A DNA stretch of 64,000 bases from SCGC-AG-212-J23 sp036406675 (GCA_036406675.1 DASXAO010000166.1:1-64000), one strand, 5' to 3'. Positions 41,748 through 51,044 are shown, counted from the stretch's first letter. Translations and numbers: made by a program. The notes: generated from the sequence alone by a model not told the origin.

Positions 41748-44145
41748 TCTGCTTGGGCTCGGCGCGGCCTTCCGCTACATCGGGAAGAAAAGGCGCACCA
41801 AGGAAGATCCGCGCTTCGTCACGGGGCGCGGGCGCTACGTGGCCGACGTCGCGCTGCCTGGGCTGAAGCACGTCGCCATTCTGGCGAGCCCTCACGCTTC
41901 GGCGCTCATCAAACGCCTCGACACGCGCAAGGCGCTGGCGCTTCCGGGCGTGCACTACGTGCTCACCGGCGAGGAGTTCTGCGCGGCCACCGACCCGCTT
42001 CCCGTGGGCGTCGATGCTCCGCTCGTCAAGCGCTGGGCGCTCGCCCGCGGCCGCGTGCGCTATGCCGGCGAGTGGGTCGCTGCGGTAGTGGCCGACAGCC
42101 GCGCGCTGGCCGAGGATGCGGTCGAGGCGCTCGAGACCGAGTACGCGCCCATCGACTGCGTGATCGATCCCGAGCAGGCGCTGCTGCCCGGTGCGCCGCT
42201 CGTGCATCCCGAGCACGGCAGCAACGTCCTCTACCGGCGGAAGTTCGTCTGGGGGGCGGTGGAAGAAGACTTCGCCCGCGCCGAGCATCGGCTCTCGGTC
42301 AAGCTGCGCTGGGCGCGCAGCGCGACGGTCCCGATCGAAACCTTCGGCGTCGCTGCACAGTGGCACGCCGGCACCGGGCTGCTCGACGTCTGGGCCTCGA
42401 TCCAGATGCCGAAGTTTCCGGACCAGACGGCGCGCGCGCTGCGCCTGCCCGGCAATGCCGTGCGCGTGCACTTCGACGTCGACGTGGGCGGCAGCTACGG
42501 CGTGAAGCGCGGCATCAAGCACGCCGTGCTCGTCGGCTACCTGGCAAAGAAGCTCGGCATGCCGGTGCGCCTGATCGAGGACCGCCTCGAGAACATGCGC
42601 GGCGGAGACATGCACGGCCCGGACCGGAGCTTCGACGTCCAGGCCGCGTTCGACGCCGACGGCACCGTTCACTCCCTGAAGATCCGCGCGCTCGACGATG
42701 TCGGCGCCTACGCCGGCCGCTCGCCGCTGCAGCTCGGCAAGCCGGTCGGGGCCATCGTCGGGCCTTATCGCATCGGCAGCGTCGAGTACGAGCCGATCTC
42801 GGTGCTCACCCACAAGACTGCGCAGGAAGCGGTGCGCGGCTTCGGCCAATCGCCGACGAACTACGCCATCGAGAGCACGATGGATGCCGTCGCACGCCAT
42901 CTCGGAATGGACCGCATCGAGCTGAGACGAAAGAACCTGATCCGCCGCGAGCAGTTCCCCTACCTGATCCCCAGCGGCACCACGTACGACAGCGGCGACT
43001 ACCACACGGTGCTCGACAAGGCGCTCGCGGCCGCGGACTATCCGCGGCTGCTGCAGCAGCGCGACCAGGCCCGCAAAGGCGGCCGCTTGGCCGGCATCGG
43101 CATCTCGACCTGCCTCGAGCCCTCGGGCGGCAACTCCTCGTTCGAGCCGCTCTTCAACCCGAAGAACGAAACGACCACGTGGATGGACTCGTGCCTCGTG
43201 CGCGTCGATCTTTCGGGCGCCATCACCGGCGTGATGAACACCTCGACCTCGGGGCAGGGGCACGAAACCCTGGTGGCGACCTGCATCGCCGAGGTGCTCG
43301 AGCGCGACCCGGCCGGCATCCGCGTGGTGCACGCCGATTCGCTGACCGCGCTGCCGTCCAACAGCCCGGTCGGCAGCCGCATGGCGATCATGCTCGGCGG
43401 CGCCGCCGCCGGCGCGGCGAAGAAGATCAGGGCCGCGCTCATGGCGATCGGCGCGAAGAACCTCGGTTGCCCGGTGGAAGAGCTCGAATATCGGGAAGGG
43501 TGGGTGCGCCGGAAGTCCGGCGAGCGCGCGCTGTCGTGGGACCAGCTGGTCGAGATCGCGCACCGCAAGTTTCACCTGCTGCCCGACGGCATGGAACCGG
43601 GGCTGCAGGCGAAGTTCGTGTGGGAGGTGCCCACCGGCGGCAGGCTGCCGACGCCCGACGGGCGCATCCAGATGTACCCGTGCTTTTCGTTCGAAGCGCA
43701 CGTCGTGCTGGCCGAGATCGATCCGGCCACCGGACAGCCGCGCCTCTTGCGCTACACCTGCGGCCACGACTGCGGCACCATGATCAACCCGGACATCGTT
43801 CACGGCATGACCTACGGCGGCATCGCGCACGGCATCGGGGCGGCGCTCTACGAGAAGTTCGCCTTCAGCGACAACGGCCAGCTCGCCAGCCAGACGTTCA
43901 TGGACTACCTCATGCCGAGCGCCGTGGAAGTGCCGGCGGTGAACATCGTCGACCACTGCACGCCTTCGCCGCTCACCGAGTTCGGGCAGAAGGGATCGGG
44001 CGAGGCGGGCTATCTCGGCGCACCGGCCGCGATCGCCTCGGCCATCAACGATGCGCTTGCGCCGCTCGGCGCCGCGGTGCACGAGCTGCCGATGACGGCG
44101 CCGGCGATCTGGCGGCAAATCCAAAAAACCAAGAGGAGGAGCTGA
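41731..44145 (+). CDS. Molybdopterin-binding large subunit of a cytoplasmic hydroxylase (CoxL family, not CO dehydrogenase)
   Basis: The protein has 804 residues with no signal peptide. Features are TGRGRYVADVALPG near the N-terminus, DVDVGGSYGVKRG, CGHDCGTMINPDIVHG and GQKGSGEAGYLG with the catalytic Glu. The active-site loop reads AVRGFGQSPTN and lacks the VAYRCSFR signature of true CO dehydrogenase, so another substrate (a heterocycle, aldehyde or CoA ester) is expected. The ATG has AAGAAGGGAGC upstream and overlaps the small subunit by 17 bases. A TctC receptor gene overlaps its stop by one base, which suggests that the substrate is an imported acid. Confidence 0.93.
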   Translation: MGSVPDLLGLGAAFRYIGKKRRTKEDPRFVTGRGRYVADVALPGLKHVAILASPHASALIKRLDTRKALALPGVHYVLTGEEFCAATDPLPVGVDAPLVKRWALARGRVRYAGEWVAAVVADSRALAEDAVEALETEYAPIDCVIDPEQALLPGAPLVHPEHGSNVLYRRKFVWGAVEEDFARAEHRLSVKLRWARSATVPIETFGVAAQWHAGTGLLDVWASIQMPKFPDQTARALRLPGNAVRVHFDVDVGGSYGVKRGIKHAVLVGYLAKKLGMPVRLIEDRLENMRGGDMHGPDRSFDVQAAFDADGTVHSLKIRALDDVGAYAGRSPLQLGKPVGAIVGPYRIGSVEYEPISVLTHKTAQEAVRGFGQSPTNYAIESTMDAVARHLGMDRIELRRKNLIRREQFPYLIPSGTTYDSGDYHTVLDKALAAADYPRLLQQRDQARKGGRLAGIGISTCLEPSGGNSSFEPLFNPKNETTTWMDSCLVRVDLSGAITGVMNTSTSGQGHETLVATCIAEVLERDPAGIRVVHADSLTALPSNSPVGSRMAIMLGGAAAGAAKKIRAALMAIGAKNLGCPVEELEYREGWVRRKSGERALSWDQLVEIAHRKFHLLPDGMEPGLQAKFVWEVPTGGRLPTPDGRIQMYPCFSFEAHVVLAEIDPATGQPRLLRYTCGHDCGTMINPDIVHGMTYGGIAHGIGAALYEKFAFSDNGQLASQTFMDYLMPSAVEVPAVNIVDHCTPSPLTEFGQKGSGEAGYLGAPAAIASAINDALAPLGAAVHELPMTAPAIWRQIQKTKRRS

Positions 44146-45101
44146 TGCGCGGAGTCGTCGTCGGGGTGATCGCACTTTGCGTCGCGGCCGCCGCCCATGG
44201 GCAGGCCTGGCCCGGCAAGGCGGTCAAGGTCATCGTCCCTTTCACGCCCGGCAGCGGCACCGACATCGCGGGCCGCGCGGTCACGGAACGGCTCGCAGCG
44301 CAGCTCGGCCAGCCTTTCGTGGTGGAGAACCGTCCGGGCGCGGGCGGCGTGATCGGGCAGGCCCTGGTCGCGAAGGCCGACCCCGACGGCTACACCCTTC
44401 TCGTGCACTCGTCTTCTCAGACGGTGACGCCTTCGACGTACGCAAACCTGCCGTTCGACACGCTGAAGGACTTCTCGGGGATCACGATGCTCGCCAACAT
44501 CCCGAACGTCCTGGTGATTTCGCCGGCGAAGGGCATCCGCTCGGTGCAGGAGCTGCTCGCCATCGGCAGGTCGAAGCCCGGCTCGCTCAACTACGCCTCG
44601 GCGGGCGCGGGCACCGCGACGCAGCTCAACGCCGAGCGCTTTCGCCTCGGCGCCGGCATCGAAGCCACCCACGTCCCCTATAAGGGCACGCCCGAGGCGC
44701 TCAGCGACATCATGGCCGGCCGAGTCGATTATTACTTCTGCCCGGTAGTGAATGCGCTGCCGCTCGTCAAGGAGGGACGGCTGCTCGCGCTCGCCGTGGG
44801 CTCGAGCAAGCGCTCGTCTGCGCTTCCCGCAGTGCCGACGACGGAGGAGGCCGGCGTGCCGAACTCCGCCTATAACTTCTGGGTCGGCATGTTCGTCCCG
44901 TCGAAGACGCCGCGCGAGATCGTCGCCCGCATCCATGCCGAGACGGTGAAAGCCCTGAACTCGACCGAAGTGCGGGAGCGCTACGCGCGCCTCGGCGCCG
45001 AGACCGAGATCTTCACCCCCGAGCAGTTCGACGCCTACCTGCGCGACGAGGTGGCCTCCAACGCGCAACTCGTCAAGGCCGCGAACATCAAGGTCCAGTG
45101 A
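44145..45101 (+). CDS. TctC/Bug-type periplasmic solute receptor (5 of 9), in the molybdenum hydroxylase operon
   Basis: The protein has 318 residues with signal peptide VVVGVIALCVAAAAHGQAW. Signatures are VPFTPGSGTDIAGRA, FVVENRPGAGGVIG and HVPYKGTPEALSDIM. The ribosome site is excellent (aagaggaggagctg), and the ATG shares one base with the large-subunit stop (TGATG). CoxG begins on the base after its stop. It is thus embedded between hydroxylase subunits and their accessory gene, strong evidence for a common substrate. Confidence 0.92.
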   Translation: MRGVVVGVIALCVAAAAHGQAWPGKAVKVIVPFTPGSGTDIAGRAVTERLAAQLGQPFVVENRPGAGGVIGQALVAKADPDGYTLLVHSSSQTVTPSTYANLPFDTLKDFSGITMLANIPNVLVISPAKGIRSVQELLAIGRSKPGSLNYASAGAGTATQLNAERFRLGAGIEATHVPYKGTPEALSDIMAGRVDYYFCPVVNALPLVKEGRLLALAVGSSKRSSALPAVPTTEEAGVPNSAYNFWVGMFVPSKTPREIVARIHAETVKALNSTEVRERYARLGAETEIFTPEQFDAYLRDEVASNAQLVKAANIKVQ

Positions 45102-45557
45102 ATGAGCCTGGAGTTGAAGGGCGAGCAGACGTTGCCGGCCGCGCAGAAGGCGCTGTGGGCGCTGCTCAACGACCCCGAAGTGCTCGCAAAGGCGATCCCG
45201 GGCTGCAACACGGTGCGCCGGGTCGACGCGGATCGCTACGAAATGGGATTGAAGCTCCAGGTCGCCAACGTGTCCGGGGAGTATCTGGGCGAGGTCTCGA
45301 TCAGCGACAAGCGCGAGCCCGAGCACTACGCGCTGGCGGTGCAGGGCCAGGGCTCGATCGGCTTCGTGAAAGGCAGCGCCGTGTTCGATCTCGTGCCGCA
45401 GGGCGCGAACGCTACGTTGCTCAAGTATGCAGGTAGCGCCGAAGTAGGCGGCGTCGTCGCGGGCGTGGGGCAGCGCGTGCTCTCCGGCGTGGCGAAATTT
45501 CTGCTGGGCCGCTTCTTCAAGGCGTTGCAGCAGCACATCGAAGCGATGGACGGTTAG
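45102..45557 (+). CDS. coxG: CoxG-like SRPBCC protein of the molybdenum hydroxylase operon
   Basis: The protein has 151 residues. It matches carbon-monoxide dehydrogenase subunit G proteins: LKGEQTLPAAQKALWALLND, AIPGCNTVRRVDADRYE and SAEVGGVVAGVGQRVLSGVA. In the CO dehydrogenase system CoxG helps recruit or mature the enzyme at the membrane. It starts directly after the TctC stop. The convergent gene overlaps its 3' end by four bases. Confidence 0.92.
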   Translation: MSLELKGEQTLPAAQKALWALLNDPEVLAKAIPGCNTVRRVDADRYEMGLKLQVANVSGEYLGEVSISDKREPEHYALAVQGQGSIGFVKGSAVFDLVPQGANATLLKYAGSAEVGGVVAGVGQRVLSGVAKFLLGRFFKALQQHIEAMDG

Positions 45558-46042
45558 GTTTTCGCTTCACCGTCCGGGCGCTTGTTTCGGAAGCCCTTCT
45601 CGAAGTGCCCCCGGCCTTCGAGGTCACCCTGCTCGAAGATCCAGGTGTAGCCCCCGCTCGGGTTGGAGAGGATCTCCCAGGCGTTGTCGTCGCGGTCCCA
45701 GAAGAGAAAGCTGTAGGTGCCGTGGCGCTCGGAGGGCTTCTGGATGTCGTGCAGGCCCCACGTCTGCGCCTGATCGGTGCACAGGCGCCAGGCTTCGTCG
45801 ACCTCGGCGTCGGTGTGGACGTCGAGCCCGTTGTGGTAGCAGCGCGGCATCGGCTCCTTGTTCTTGGTGAGGACGACCGCGTACACGTGATTGCCGCCGA
45901 GGCGCACCATGAGCGAAACGTGGCTCGTGCGCACGACTTCGAGGCCGAGGAACTCTTCGTAGAAGCGGCGCGTGGCCTCGAGATCCTTGGAGCCGAGCGT
46001 GCCGTGCGAGAGGAAGCGCGTTTTCAGCGTCGATGTCTTCAT
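45554..46042 (-). CDS. VOC-family protein, extradiol dioxygenase/glyoxalase-like
   Basis: The protein has 162 residues. A single VOC domain spans most of it (LSHGTLGSKDLEATRRFYEE, NHVYAVVLTKNKEPMP, HGTYSFLFWDRDDNAWEI). Possible metal ligands are His13 in the first strand and Glu in the last (NAWEILS). GGAGTAG precedes the ATG. It overlaps CoxG by four bases at its 3' end and lies four bases downstream of a TctC gene on the same strand, so receptor and enzyme are probably one operon. Confidence 0.83.
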   Translation of the reverse strand: MKTSTLKTRFLSHGTLGSKDLEATRRFYEEFLGLEVVRTSHVSLMVRLGGNHVYAVVLTKNKEPMPRCYHNGLDVHTDAEVDEAWRLCTDQAQTWGLHDIQKPSERHGTYSFLFWDRDDNAWEILSNPSGGYTWIFEQGDLEGRGHFEKGFRNKRPDGEAKT

Positions 46043-46046
46043 GGGT

Positions 46047-47012
46047 CTACTCCAGCTTGATGCCCGCGTCGCGGATGACCTGGCCCCAGAGCTTGTGGTC
46101 GGCGCGCAGGCGCTCGGCGGCGGATTCCGGCGAGCCGCCGCCGGGCTCCGTGCCGAGGTCGAGCAGGCGCTGGCGCACCTTGGGATCGTCGATGGCCGAT
46201 TGCAGTTGCCGATTGAGGAAGCGGCTGACGTCGGGCGGCGTGCCTCGCGGAGCGAAGACTGCGAACCACGCGCTCATCTCCCAGCCGGGCAGCCCCGCCT
46301 GCGCCGAAGTGGGGACTTCGGGTAGCCCTGCGAGGCGTTCCTTGGCCGCCGCGGCGAGCGGCCGGATCTGCCCGGTCTTGAGGTAAGGCAGCGCCGAGCC
46401 GAAGCTGATCGACATCGCCTGGAGGCGTCCCGCGAGCATGTCGGGCAGGGCGGCGCCAACTCCTTTATAGGGGACGTGCGTCAGCTTGACGCCGGCAAGG
46501 CGGCTGAACAGCTCCAGCGATAGGTGCGGCGGGCTACCGATGCCGGCCGAGCCGTAGTAGACCTTGCCCGGGTTCGCTTTCGCGTACGCGATGAATTGCG
46601 CCAGGTCCTTTGCCTCCATGCTGGCCGGCACCACGAGAATGTGCGCGGCGTCGGCGACGTTGATGACCGGCACGATGTCGATCATTGGATCGAAGGGCAC
46701 CGCGCGCTCGAGGAAAGGCTTCACCGCGAGATTCCCTGCGGCCGCGATCAACAGCGTGTAGCCATCGGCAGGCGAGCGGATGAGGAGGTCGGCTGCGACG
46801 TTTCCCGAGGCGCCGGGCTTGTTCTCGACCACCACCGTTTGCCCCAGCCGCACGGTGAGCGCTTCGGCCGTCAGGCGGGCAAGCAGGTCGGTGAGGCCGC
46901 CCGGCGAGGTGTCGACGATGAGACGTATTCCACGCGCCGGATAAGGCTGCGGCGCCGCCGCCGTGAAAAACATCGTCAGGACGAGCGCGAGAGCGAGACG
47001 GGCGAGCCGCAT
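46047..47012 (-). CDS. TctC/Bug-type periplasmic solute receptor (6 of 9)
   Basis: The protein has 321 residues from the ATG at 47012, chosen because GGAG lies six bases upstream; an ATG at 47024 would add MEKR. The signal peptide is LARLALALVLTMFFTAAAP. Signatures are VDTSPGGLTDLLARL, VVVENKPGASGNVA and HVPYKGVGAALPDML. It is divergent from the TauD-like gene and precedes the VOC gene by four bases. Confidence 0.9.
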   Translation of the reverse strand: MRLARLALALVLTMFFTAAAPQPYPARGIRLIVDTSPGGLTDLLARLTAEALTVRLGQTVVVENKPGASGNVAADLLIRSPADGYTLLIAAAGNLAVKPFLERAVPFDPMIDIVPVINVADAAHILVVPASMEAKDLAQFIAYAKANPGKVYYGSAGIGSPPHLSLELFSRLAGVKLTHVPYKGVGAALPDMLAGRLQAMSISFGSALPYLKTGQIRPLAAAAKERLAGLPEVPTSAQAGLPGWEMSAWFAVFAPRGTPPDVSRFLNRQLQSAIDDPKVRQRLLDLGTEPGGGSPESAAERLRADHKLWGQVIRDAGIKLE

Positions 47013-47041
47013 GCGTTTCTCCATGATAGTGTAGAGACGCC

Positions 47042-47893
47042 ATGCAGGTCCTGCCCAATGCCACCGTCGGCGCGGAAGTCCGCGGCGTCGACCTCGCGCG
47101 CGCCGACGCGAAGGAGATCGCCGACATCAAGCAGGCCTGGTACCGGCACGACGTGCTCGTGTTCCGCGGCCAGAAGCTGAGCGACGACCACCTGCTAGCC
47201 TTCTCGAGGCACTTCGGCACGCTCGATCCGCCGCCCAACCAGGGCGCCGGACGCAAGTCGCCGCCGGGCTACCCGGACGTCTACGTGGTGTCGAACGTGC
47301 TCGACGACTACGGCGAGCCGATCGGCGCGCTCGGCGACGGCGAGGCCGCCTGGCACACCGACATGAGCTACATCCCGTGGCCGCCGGACGCCTCGATGCT
47401 CTATTCGCTCGAGATCCCGCCGAGCGGCGGCGATACCTCGTTCTGCAGCATGCGCGTCGCGCTGAAGAAGCTGCCGCGCTCGCTCCTCGAGCGCGTCCGG
47501 CACCTCGACATCAAGCACGACGGCACCTACGACTCCGGCGGCAACCTGCGCAAGGGCATCGCCGCCAGCAACGACCCGAAAAGCTCGCCGGGCACGCCGC
47601 ACCCCATCGTGATCGCGCATCCCGAGTCGGGCGAGCAGGCCCTGTACCTCGGCCGGCGCCGCAACGCTTACATCACCGGGCTGTCGCTCGAGGAATCCGA
47701 GCGGCTGCTCGACGAGATCTGGTCCTACGCCGAATCGGCCGTCTATCGCCACAGGTGGGCGATCGGCGACCTCGTCCTCTGGGACAACCGCACCACCATG
47801 CACCGGCGCGATGCCTTCGATCCGAAGTCGCGGCGCGTCATGCACCGCACCCAGATCAAGGGCTCGCACGCCCCGAAGCGCGCGGCGCTCTAG
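47042..47893 (+). CDS. TauD/TfdA-family 2-oxoglutarate-dependent dioxygenase
   Basis: The protein has 283 residues. The iron ligands are His105 and Asp107 (WHTDMSYIP) and His254 (TTMHRRDAFD), with the 2-oxoglutarate-binding Arg in MHRTQIKGS. Family members hydroxylate sulfonates, phenoxyacetates or similar acids and release the product after C-S or C-O cleavage. There is only a weak GAGACGCC before the ATG. A divergent TctC receptor and the downstream tripartite transporter could supply the substrate, which is unknown. Confidence 0.92.
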   Translation: MQVLPNATVGAEVRGVDLARADAKEIADIKQAWYRHDVLVFRGQKLSDDHLLAFSRHFGTLDPPPNQGAGRKSPPGYPDVYVVSNVLDDYGEPIGALGDGEAAWHTDMSYIPWPPDASMLYSLEIPPSGGDTSFCSMRVALKKLPRSLLERVRHLDIKHDGTYDSGGNLRKGIAASNDPKSSPGTPHPIVIAHPESGEQALYLGRRRNAYITGLSLEESERLLDEIWSYAESAVYRHRWAIGDLVLWDNRTTMHRRDAFDPKSRRVMHRTQIKGSHAPKRAAL

Positions 47894-47903
47894 CCGCCGG
47901 TAA

Positions 47904-48005
47904 GTCCCCGAGGAGGTTTTCCTGCGGGGCGCCGCGCTCGGTCGCTATCTCGAAGAGCAAACCGCCCTGATGCGCCGCGTGCTGCGCGAAGCCGGCGTGC
48001 AATAA
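47904..48005 (+). pseudogene. Possible 3' relic of a TctC receptor gene
   Basis: A 33-codon frame right after the TauD-like gene ends in RYLEEQTALMRRVLREAGVQ and TAA. That ending has the look of TctC C-termini (compare AYLRDEVASNAQLVKAANI at 45 kb and AQLRSEYAKYGEIVKAVGV at 51 kb). A stop codon at 47901 closes the frame upstream, so no complete gene remains. Another intact TctC gene follows 29 bases later. Confidence 0.42.
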
Positions 48006-48034
48006 TCACCGCACAAGAATTCGAGGAGGATACG

Positions 48035-49039
48035 ATGGCGAATCCGAGCTTCGCTCGGCGGCGGCTGCTCGCCGGGACGGCGGCCGCAATCCTGGCGGGA
48101 AACGCAAGAGCGCAGGCGTTTCCGTCGAAGAACATGCGCGTGGTGATCCCCACGGGGCAGGGCGGCGGCGCCGAGCGCCTCGCCCGCGCGTTCGACGATT
48201 TCTGGGGCAAGCTCCTCAAGACCCACTTCGAATACAGCTTCTATGCCGGCGCCGCCGGACAGGTGGGCTACGAGCTCTGGATCCACAAGCGCGAGCGCGA
48301 CGGCTACAACCTGCTCTTCGGCAACATGGGGCCGGAGATGATCATGTACGCGCTGCGCAAGCCCAAGTACCGCTTTCCCGAGGACTACCAGTATTTCTGC
48401 CGCACCGACGTCGACGACAGCGTCATCTTCGTGCGCAAGCAGTCGAAGATCCAGAAGCTGGAGGACCTCGCCGCCGAGGCGAAGAAGCGCAGCGTCAACG
48501 TGGCGGTGAGCCGCCTGCCGCACCCGGCCTCGATCGGCATGCTCGCGCTCGGCAACGCGATCAAGGGAAGGTTCAACCTGGTCCCCTACGGCGGCGGCAA
48601 CCCGACGCAGGTCGCGGTGCTGAACGGCGAGGCCGATTGCGGCGCGCTGCCGCTCGCGGGCGTGGTCTCGCTCGGCGACCAGCTCAGGGTCCTCGGCGTG
48701 TTCAACGACGAGTTCAAGCTCGGCAAATACACCGACAACTGCCCGCCGGTGAACAAGGTGTTCGGCACCGACCTCCCGGACCTTTCCTCGTCGCGCTCGT
48801 GGGCGATCCACACCGAGGCGATCGAGAAGTATCCCGACCGCTTCGCGCTCCTCGAGAAGACCTCGCGCCAGGTGTTCGACGACCCGGCCTACAAGGAGGC
48901 CTACAAGAAGACCGGCGCGCCGGTCGAGACCATCCAATATGGCGACCGGGCGCTGTGCACCAAGTACGCGAAATCGATGATCGAGCTCGCCAACGAGTAC
49001 CGCTCGCTCCTCACGGCAAAGGGTGACAAAGGAAAATAA
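48035..49039 (+). CDS. tctC: TctC-type periplasmic receptor of a tripartite transporter (7 of 9)
   Basis: The protein has 334 residues with a Tat-like or Sec signal (FARRRLLAGTAAAILAGNARAQ). It belongs to a divergent TctC branch: the first loop is VVIPTGQGGGAERLARA, and the body has YSFYAGAAGQVGYELW. GAGGAGGATAC precedes the ATG. TctB overlaps its end by 17 bases and TctA follows, giving a complete tctCBA operon. Confidence 0.9.
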   Translation: MANPSFARRRLLAGTAAAILAGNARAQAFPSKNMRVVIPTGQGGGAERLARAFDDFWGKLLKTHFEYSFYAGAAGQVGYELWIHKRERDGYNLLFGNMGPEMIMYALRKPKYRFPEDYQYFCRTDVDDSVIFVRKQSKIQKLEDLAAEAKKRSVNVAVSRLPHPASIGMLALGNAIKGRFNLVPYGGGNPTQVAVLNGEADCGALPLAGVVSLGDQLRVLGVFNDEFKLGKYTDNCPPVNKVFGTDLPDLSSSRSWAIHTEAIEKYPDRFALLEKTSRQVFDDPAYKEAYKKTGAPVETIQYGDRALCTKYAKSMIELANEYRSLLTAKGDKGK

Positions 49040-49520
49040 CAAATCGGTAGGCGCGGACCTCGTCATCCCCGCGCTGGCGCTCGGCTTCGCGGTCTACTTC
49101 TTCGTCGACATCGCCGACCTCGCGTGGGAGGCGAAGGCGAACGGCGTGCTGATCGGCACCATCCTGGTCGTGCTGATCGCGATCCAGTGCGTGCGCCTGG
49201 GGCTGCAGCTCGCGCGCGGCGAAGGTCGCCTCGGCTTCGAAGCGCTGCTCGGGCCGCGCGAGGCGCTCCCCGGGCGGCTCGCGCTCGTGGGCATCACCAT
49301 CGCCTTCATCGTGGCAGTGCCGTGGCTCGGGCTCACGCTGACGCTCCTCCTCTGCATGGGGGCGGCGCTGCGGGTGATGGGCCTGAAGAGCTGGAAGAAG
49401 AACCTGCTCATCAGCTTCATCGTCGCGGCGAGCGCCTGGGGCCTGTTCATCGCGCTGCTCGAGACCGACATGCCGCGCGGGCCGGTCGAAATCGTGCTCT
49501 CCAAGATGCTCGGCAAGTGA
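49023..49520 (+). CDS. tctB: TctB-type small membrane subunit of a tripartite transporter
   Basis: The protein has 165 residues from a GTG start 17 bases inside tctC. Four membrane segments are visible (VIPALALGFAVYFFVDIA, GVLIGTILVVLIAIQCVRL, LVGITIAFIVAVPWLGLT, NLLISFIVAASAWGLFIALL). It partners with TctA, which starts two bases after its stop. Confidence 0.9.
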   Translation: MTKENNKSVGADLVIPALALGFAVYFFVDIADLAWEAKANGVLIGTILVVLIAIQCVRLGLQLARGEGRLGFEALLGPREALPGRLALVGITIAFIVAVPWLGLTLTLLLCMGAALRVMGLKSWKKNLLISFIVAASAWGLFIALLETDMPRGPVEIVLSKMLGK

Positions 49521-49521
49521 C

Positions 49522-51042
49522 ATGAGCTGGGACTTCCTGGCCGGGCAGTTCGCGCAGCAGTTCGGGCTGTGGTGGGTCATCTGGCCGGCGATCCTGCTCG
49601 GCATCGTGGTCGGCATCCTGCCCGGCTTCAGCCCGCAGAACACGCTCATCATGCTGCTGCCCCTCACGCTCGCGGTGCCGGTCGAGCAGGCGCTCGCCTT
49701 CATGATCGCGCTCTACTGCGCGAACCACCTCGCCGGCGGCATCCCGGCGATCCTGGTGAAGATCCCGGGCTCCGGCGGCGCCGCGGCGACCACGCTCGAC
49801 GGCTACCCGATGACCAAGAAGGGGCAGGCGCAGCAGGCGCTCGTGCTCTGCTTCACTGCCTCGGTGTTCGGCGGCCTGATCACCACGCTCGCCACGCTCG
49901 CGCTCCTGCCCTGGCTTTCGAAGATGGGTCTCTACCTCCGTTCGGTGGAGATGGTCATCGTCATGCTCTTCGGCCTGACGCTGATCGCGGTAATCGCCGC
50001 GAAGGACTTCCTGAAGGGCATGATCGCCGGCTTCTTCGGCCTGCTGCTCGGGGTGATCGGCACCGACCACATCTACAACACGCCGCGCGCCACCTTCGGC
50101 TTTCTCGAGCTCTACGACGGCGTGCCGATCGTGCCGGCGCTGATCGGCCTGTTCGCGATCTCGGAGGCACTGGTGATGATCGAGGAGAAGATGATCGTCA
50201 CCGAGGAAGGGCGCGCCAAGGCCGTGAGCGCGCAGTGGGCCGGCATCATCGACGGCCTGCGCCTCACGGTGAAGCACTGGTGGCAGATCGTCTGGACGGC
50301 GTTCGTCGGCCTCTTCATCGGCATCGTGCCGGGCGCCGGCGCGAGCATCGCCGCCTTCGTCGCCTACCAGCAGTCGCGCCTGTGGTCCAAGCACCCCGAG
50401 CTCTACGGCACCGGCATTCCCGAAGGGGTGATCGCGCCCGAGTCGGCAAACAACGGCGTCACCTCCGGCACCCTGGTGCCCACGCTCGCGCTCGGCGTGC
50501 CGGGCGGCAGCACCGCGGCGGTGATGATGATCGTGCTGCAGTACCACGGCCTGGTCATGGGGCCGCGCCTCTTCGCCACCAATCCTGAGGTCGCGTACGG
50601 CGTGTTCGTCTCAATGGCGGTGGCCTACGTGTTCATGATCTTTACCATCCTGCCGCTCGCGCGCTACATGTCGCGCATCGTGCTGATCGAGACGAGCTAC
50701 CTCGCGCCGGTGATCGTGCTGGTGACGATCGTCGCCGCCTTCGTCGAGCGCCAGTACGCCTTCGACATGGCGCTCGCGCTCGTCTTCGGGGTCATCGGCT
50801 ACATCGCCCAGAAGACCAACTACCACGTCACGGCGATCCTGATCGGCGTGATCCTGGGGCCGCTGTTCGAGGAATACCTGGTGCGCGCGCTCAGGCTTTC
50901 CGAGGGCCACCCGTCGATCCTCTTCTCGTCGACGCTCGGCAACGTGCTCTGGGCGCTGCTCGCGCTTTCGCTGCTCCTGCCCGCGTGGCGCGGATGGCGG
51001 CAGAGCAAGCGGAAAGCCGCGGAGCAGTTCGGCGGTGAGTGA
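49522..51042 (+). CDS. tctA: TctA-type large membrane subunit of a tripartite transporter
   Basis: The protein has 506 residues and about 11-12 membrane segments. Signature blocks are GIVVGILPGFSPQNTLIML, AGGIPAILVKIPGSGGAAAT and GIVPGAGASIAAFVAYQQS, including the paired proline-glycine motifs of TctA. It is the permease for the acid bound by the TctC of the same operon and uses the proton or sodium gradient. The operon ends at a bidirectional terminator. Confidence 0.95.
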   Translation: MSWDFLAGQFAQQFGLWWVIWPAILLGIVVGILPGFSPQNTLIMLLPLTLAVPVEQALAFMIALYCANHLAGGIPAILVKIPGSGGAAATTLDGYPMTKKGQAQQALVLCFTASVFGGLITTLATLALLPWLSKMGLYLRSVEMVIVMLFGLTLIAVIAAKDFLKGMIAGFFGLLLGVIGTDHIYNTPRATFGFLELYDGVPIVPALIGLFAISEALVMIEEKMIVTEEGRAKAVSAQWAGIIDGLRLTVKHWWQIVWTAFVGLFIGIVPGAGASIAAFVAYQQSRLWSKHPELYGTGIPEGVIAPESANNGVTSGTLVPTLALGVPGGSTAAVMMIVLQYHGLVMGPRLFATNPEVAYGVFVSMAVAYVFMIFTILPLARYMSRIVLIETSYLAPVIVLVTIVAAFVERQYAFDMALALVFGVIGYIAQKTNYHVTAILIGVILGPLFEEYLVRALRLSEGHPSILFSSTLGNVLWALLALSLLLPAWRGWRQSKRKAAEQFGGE

Positions 51043-51044
51043 GG

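Noticed and set aside
41731..44145. Carbon monoxide dehydrogenase
   Set aside because: The active-site loop lacks the VAYRCSFR signature. CoxG and the subunit order alone do not show CO oxidation.
41476..44175. A very long open frame on the minus strand under the molybdenum hydroxylase large subunit
   Set aside because: It has no recognisable domain and is rich in Arg, Ala, His and Asp, as expected from the antisense of a high-GC gene. The plus-strand gene has clear family motifs throughout.
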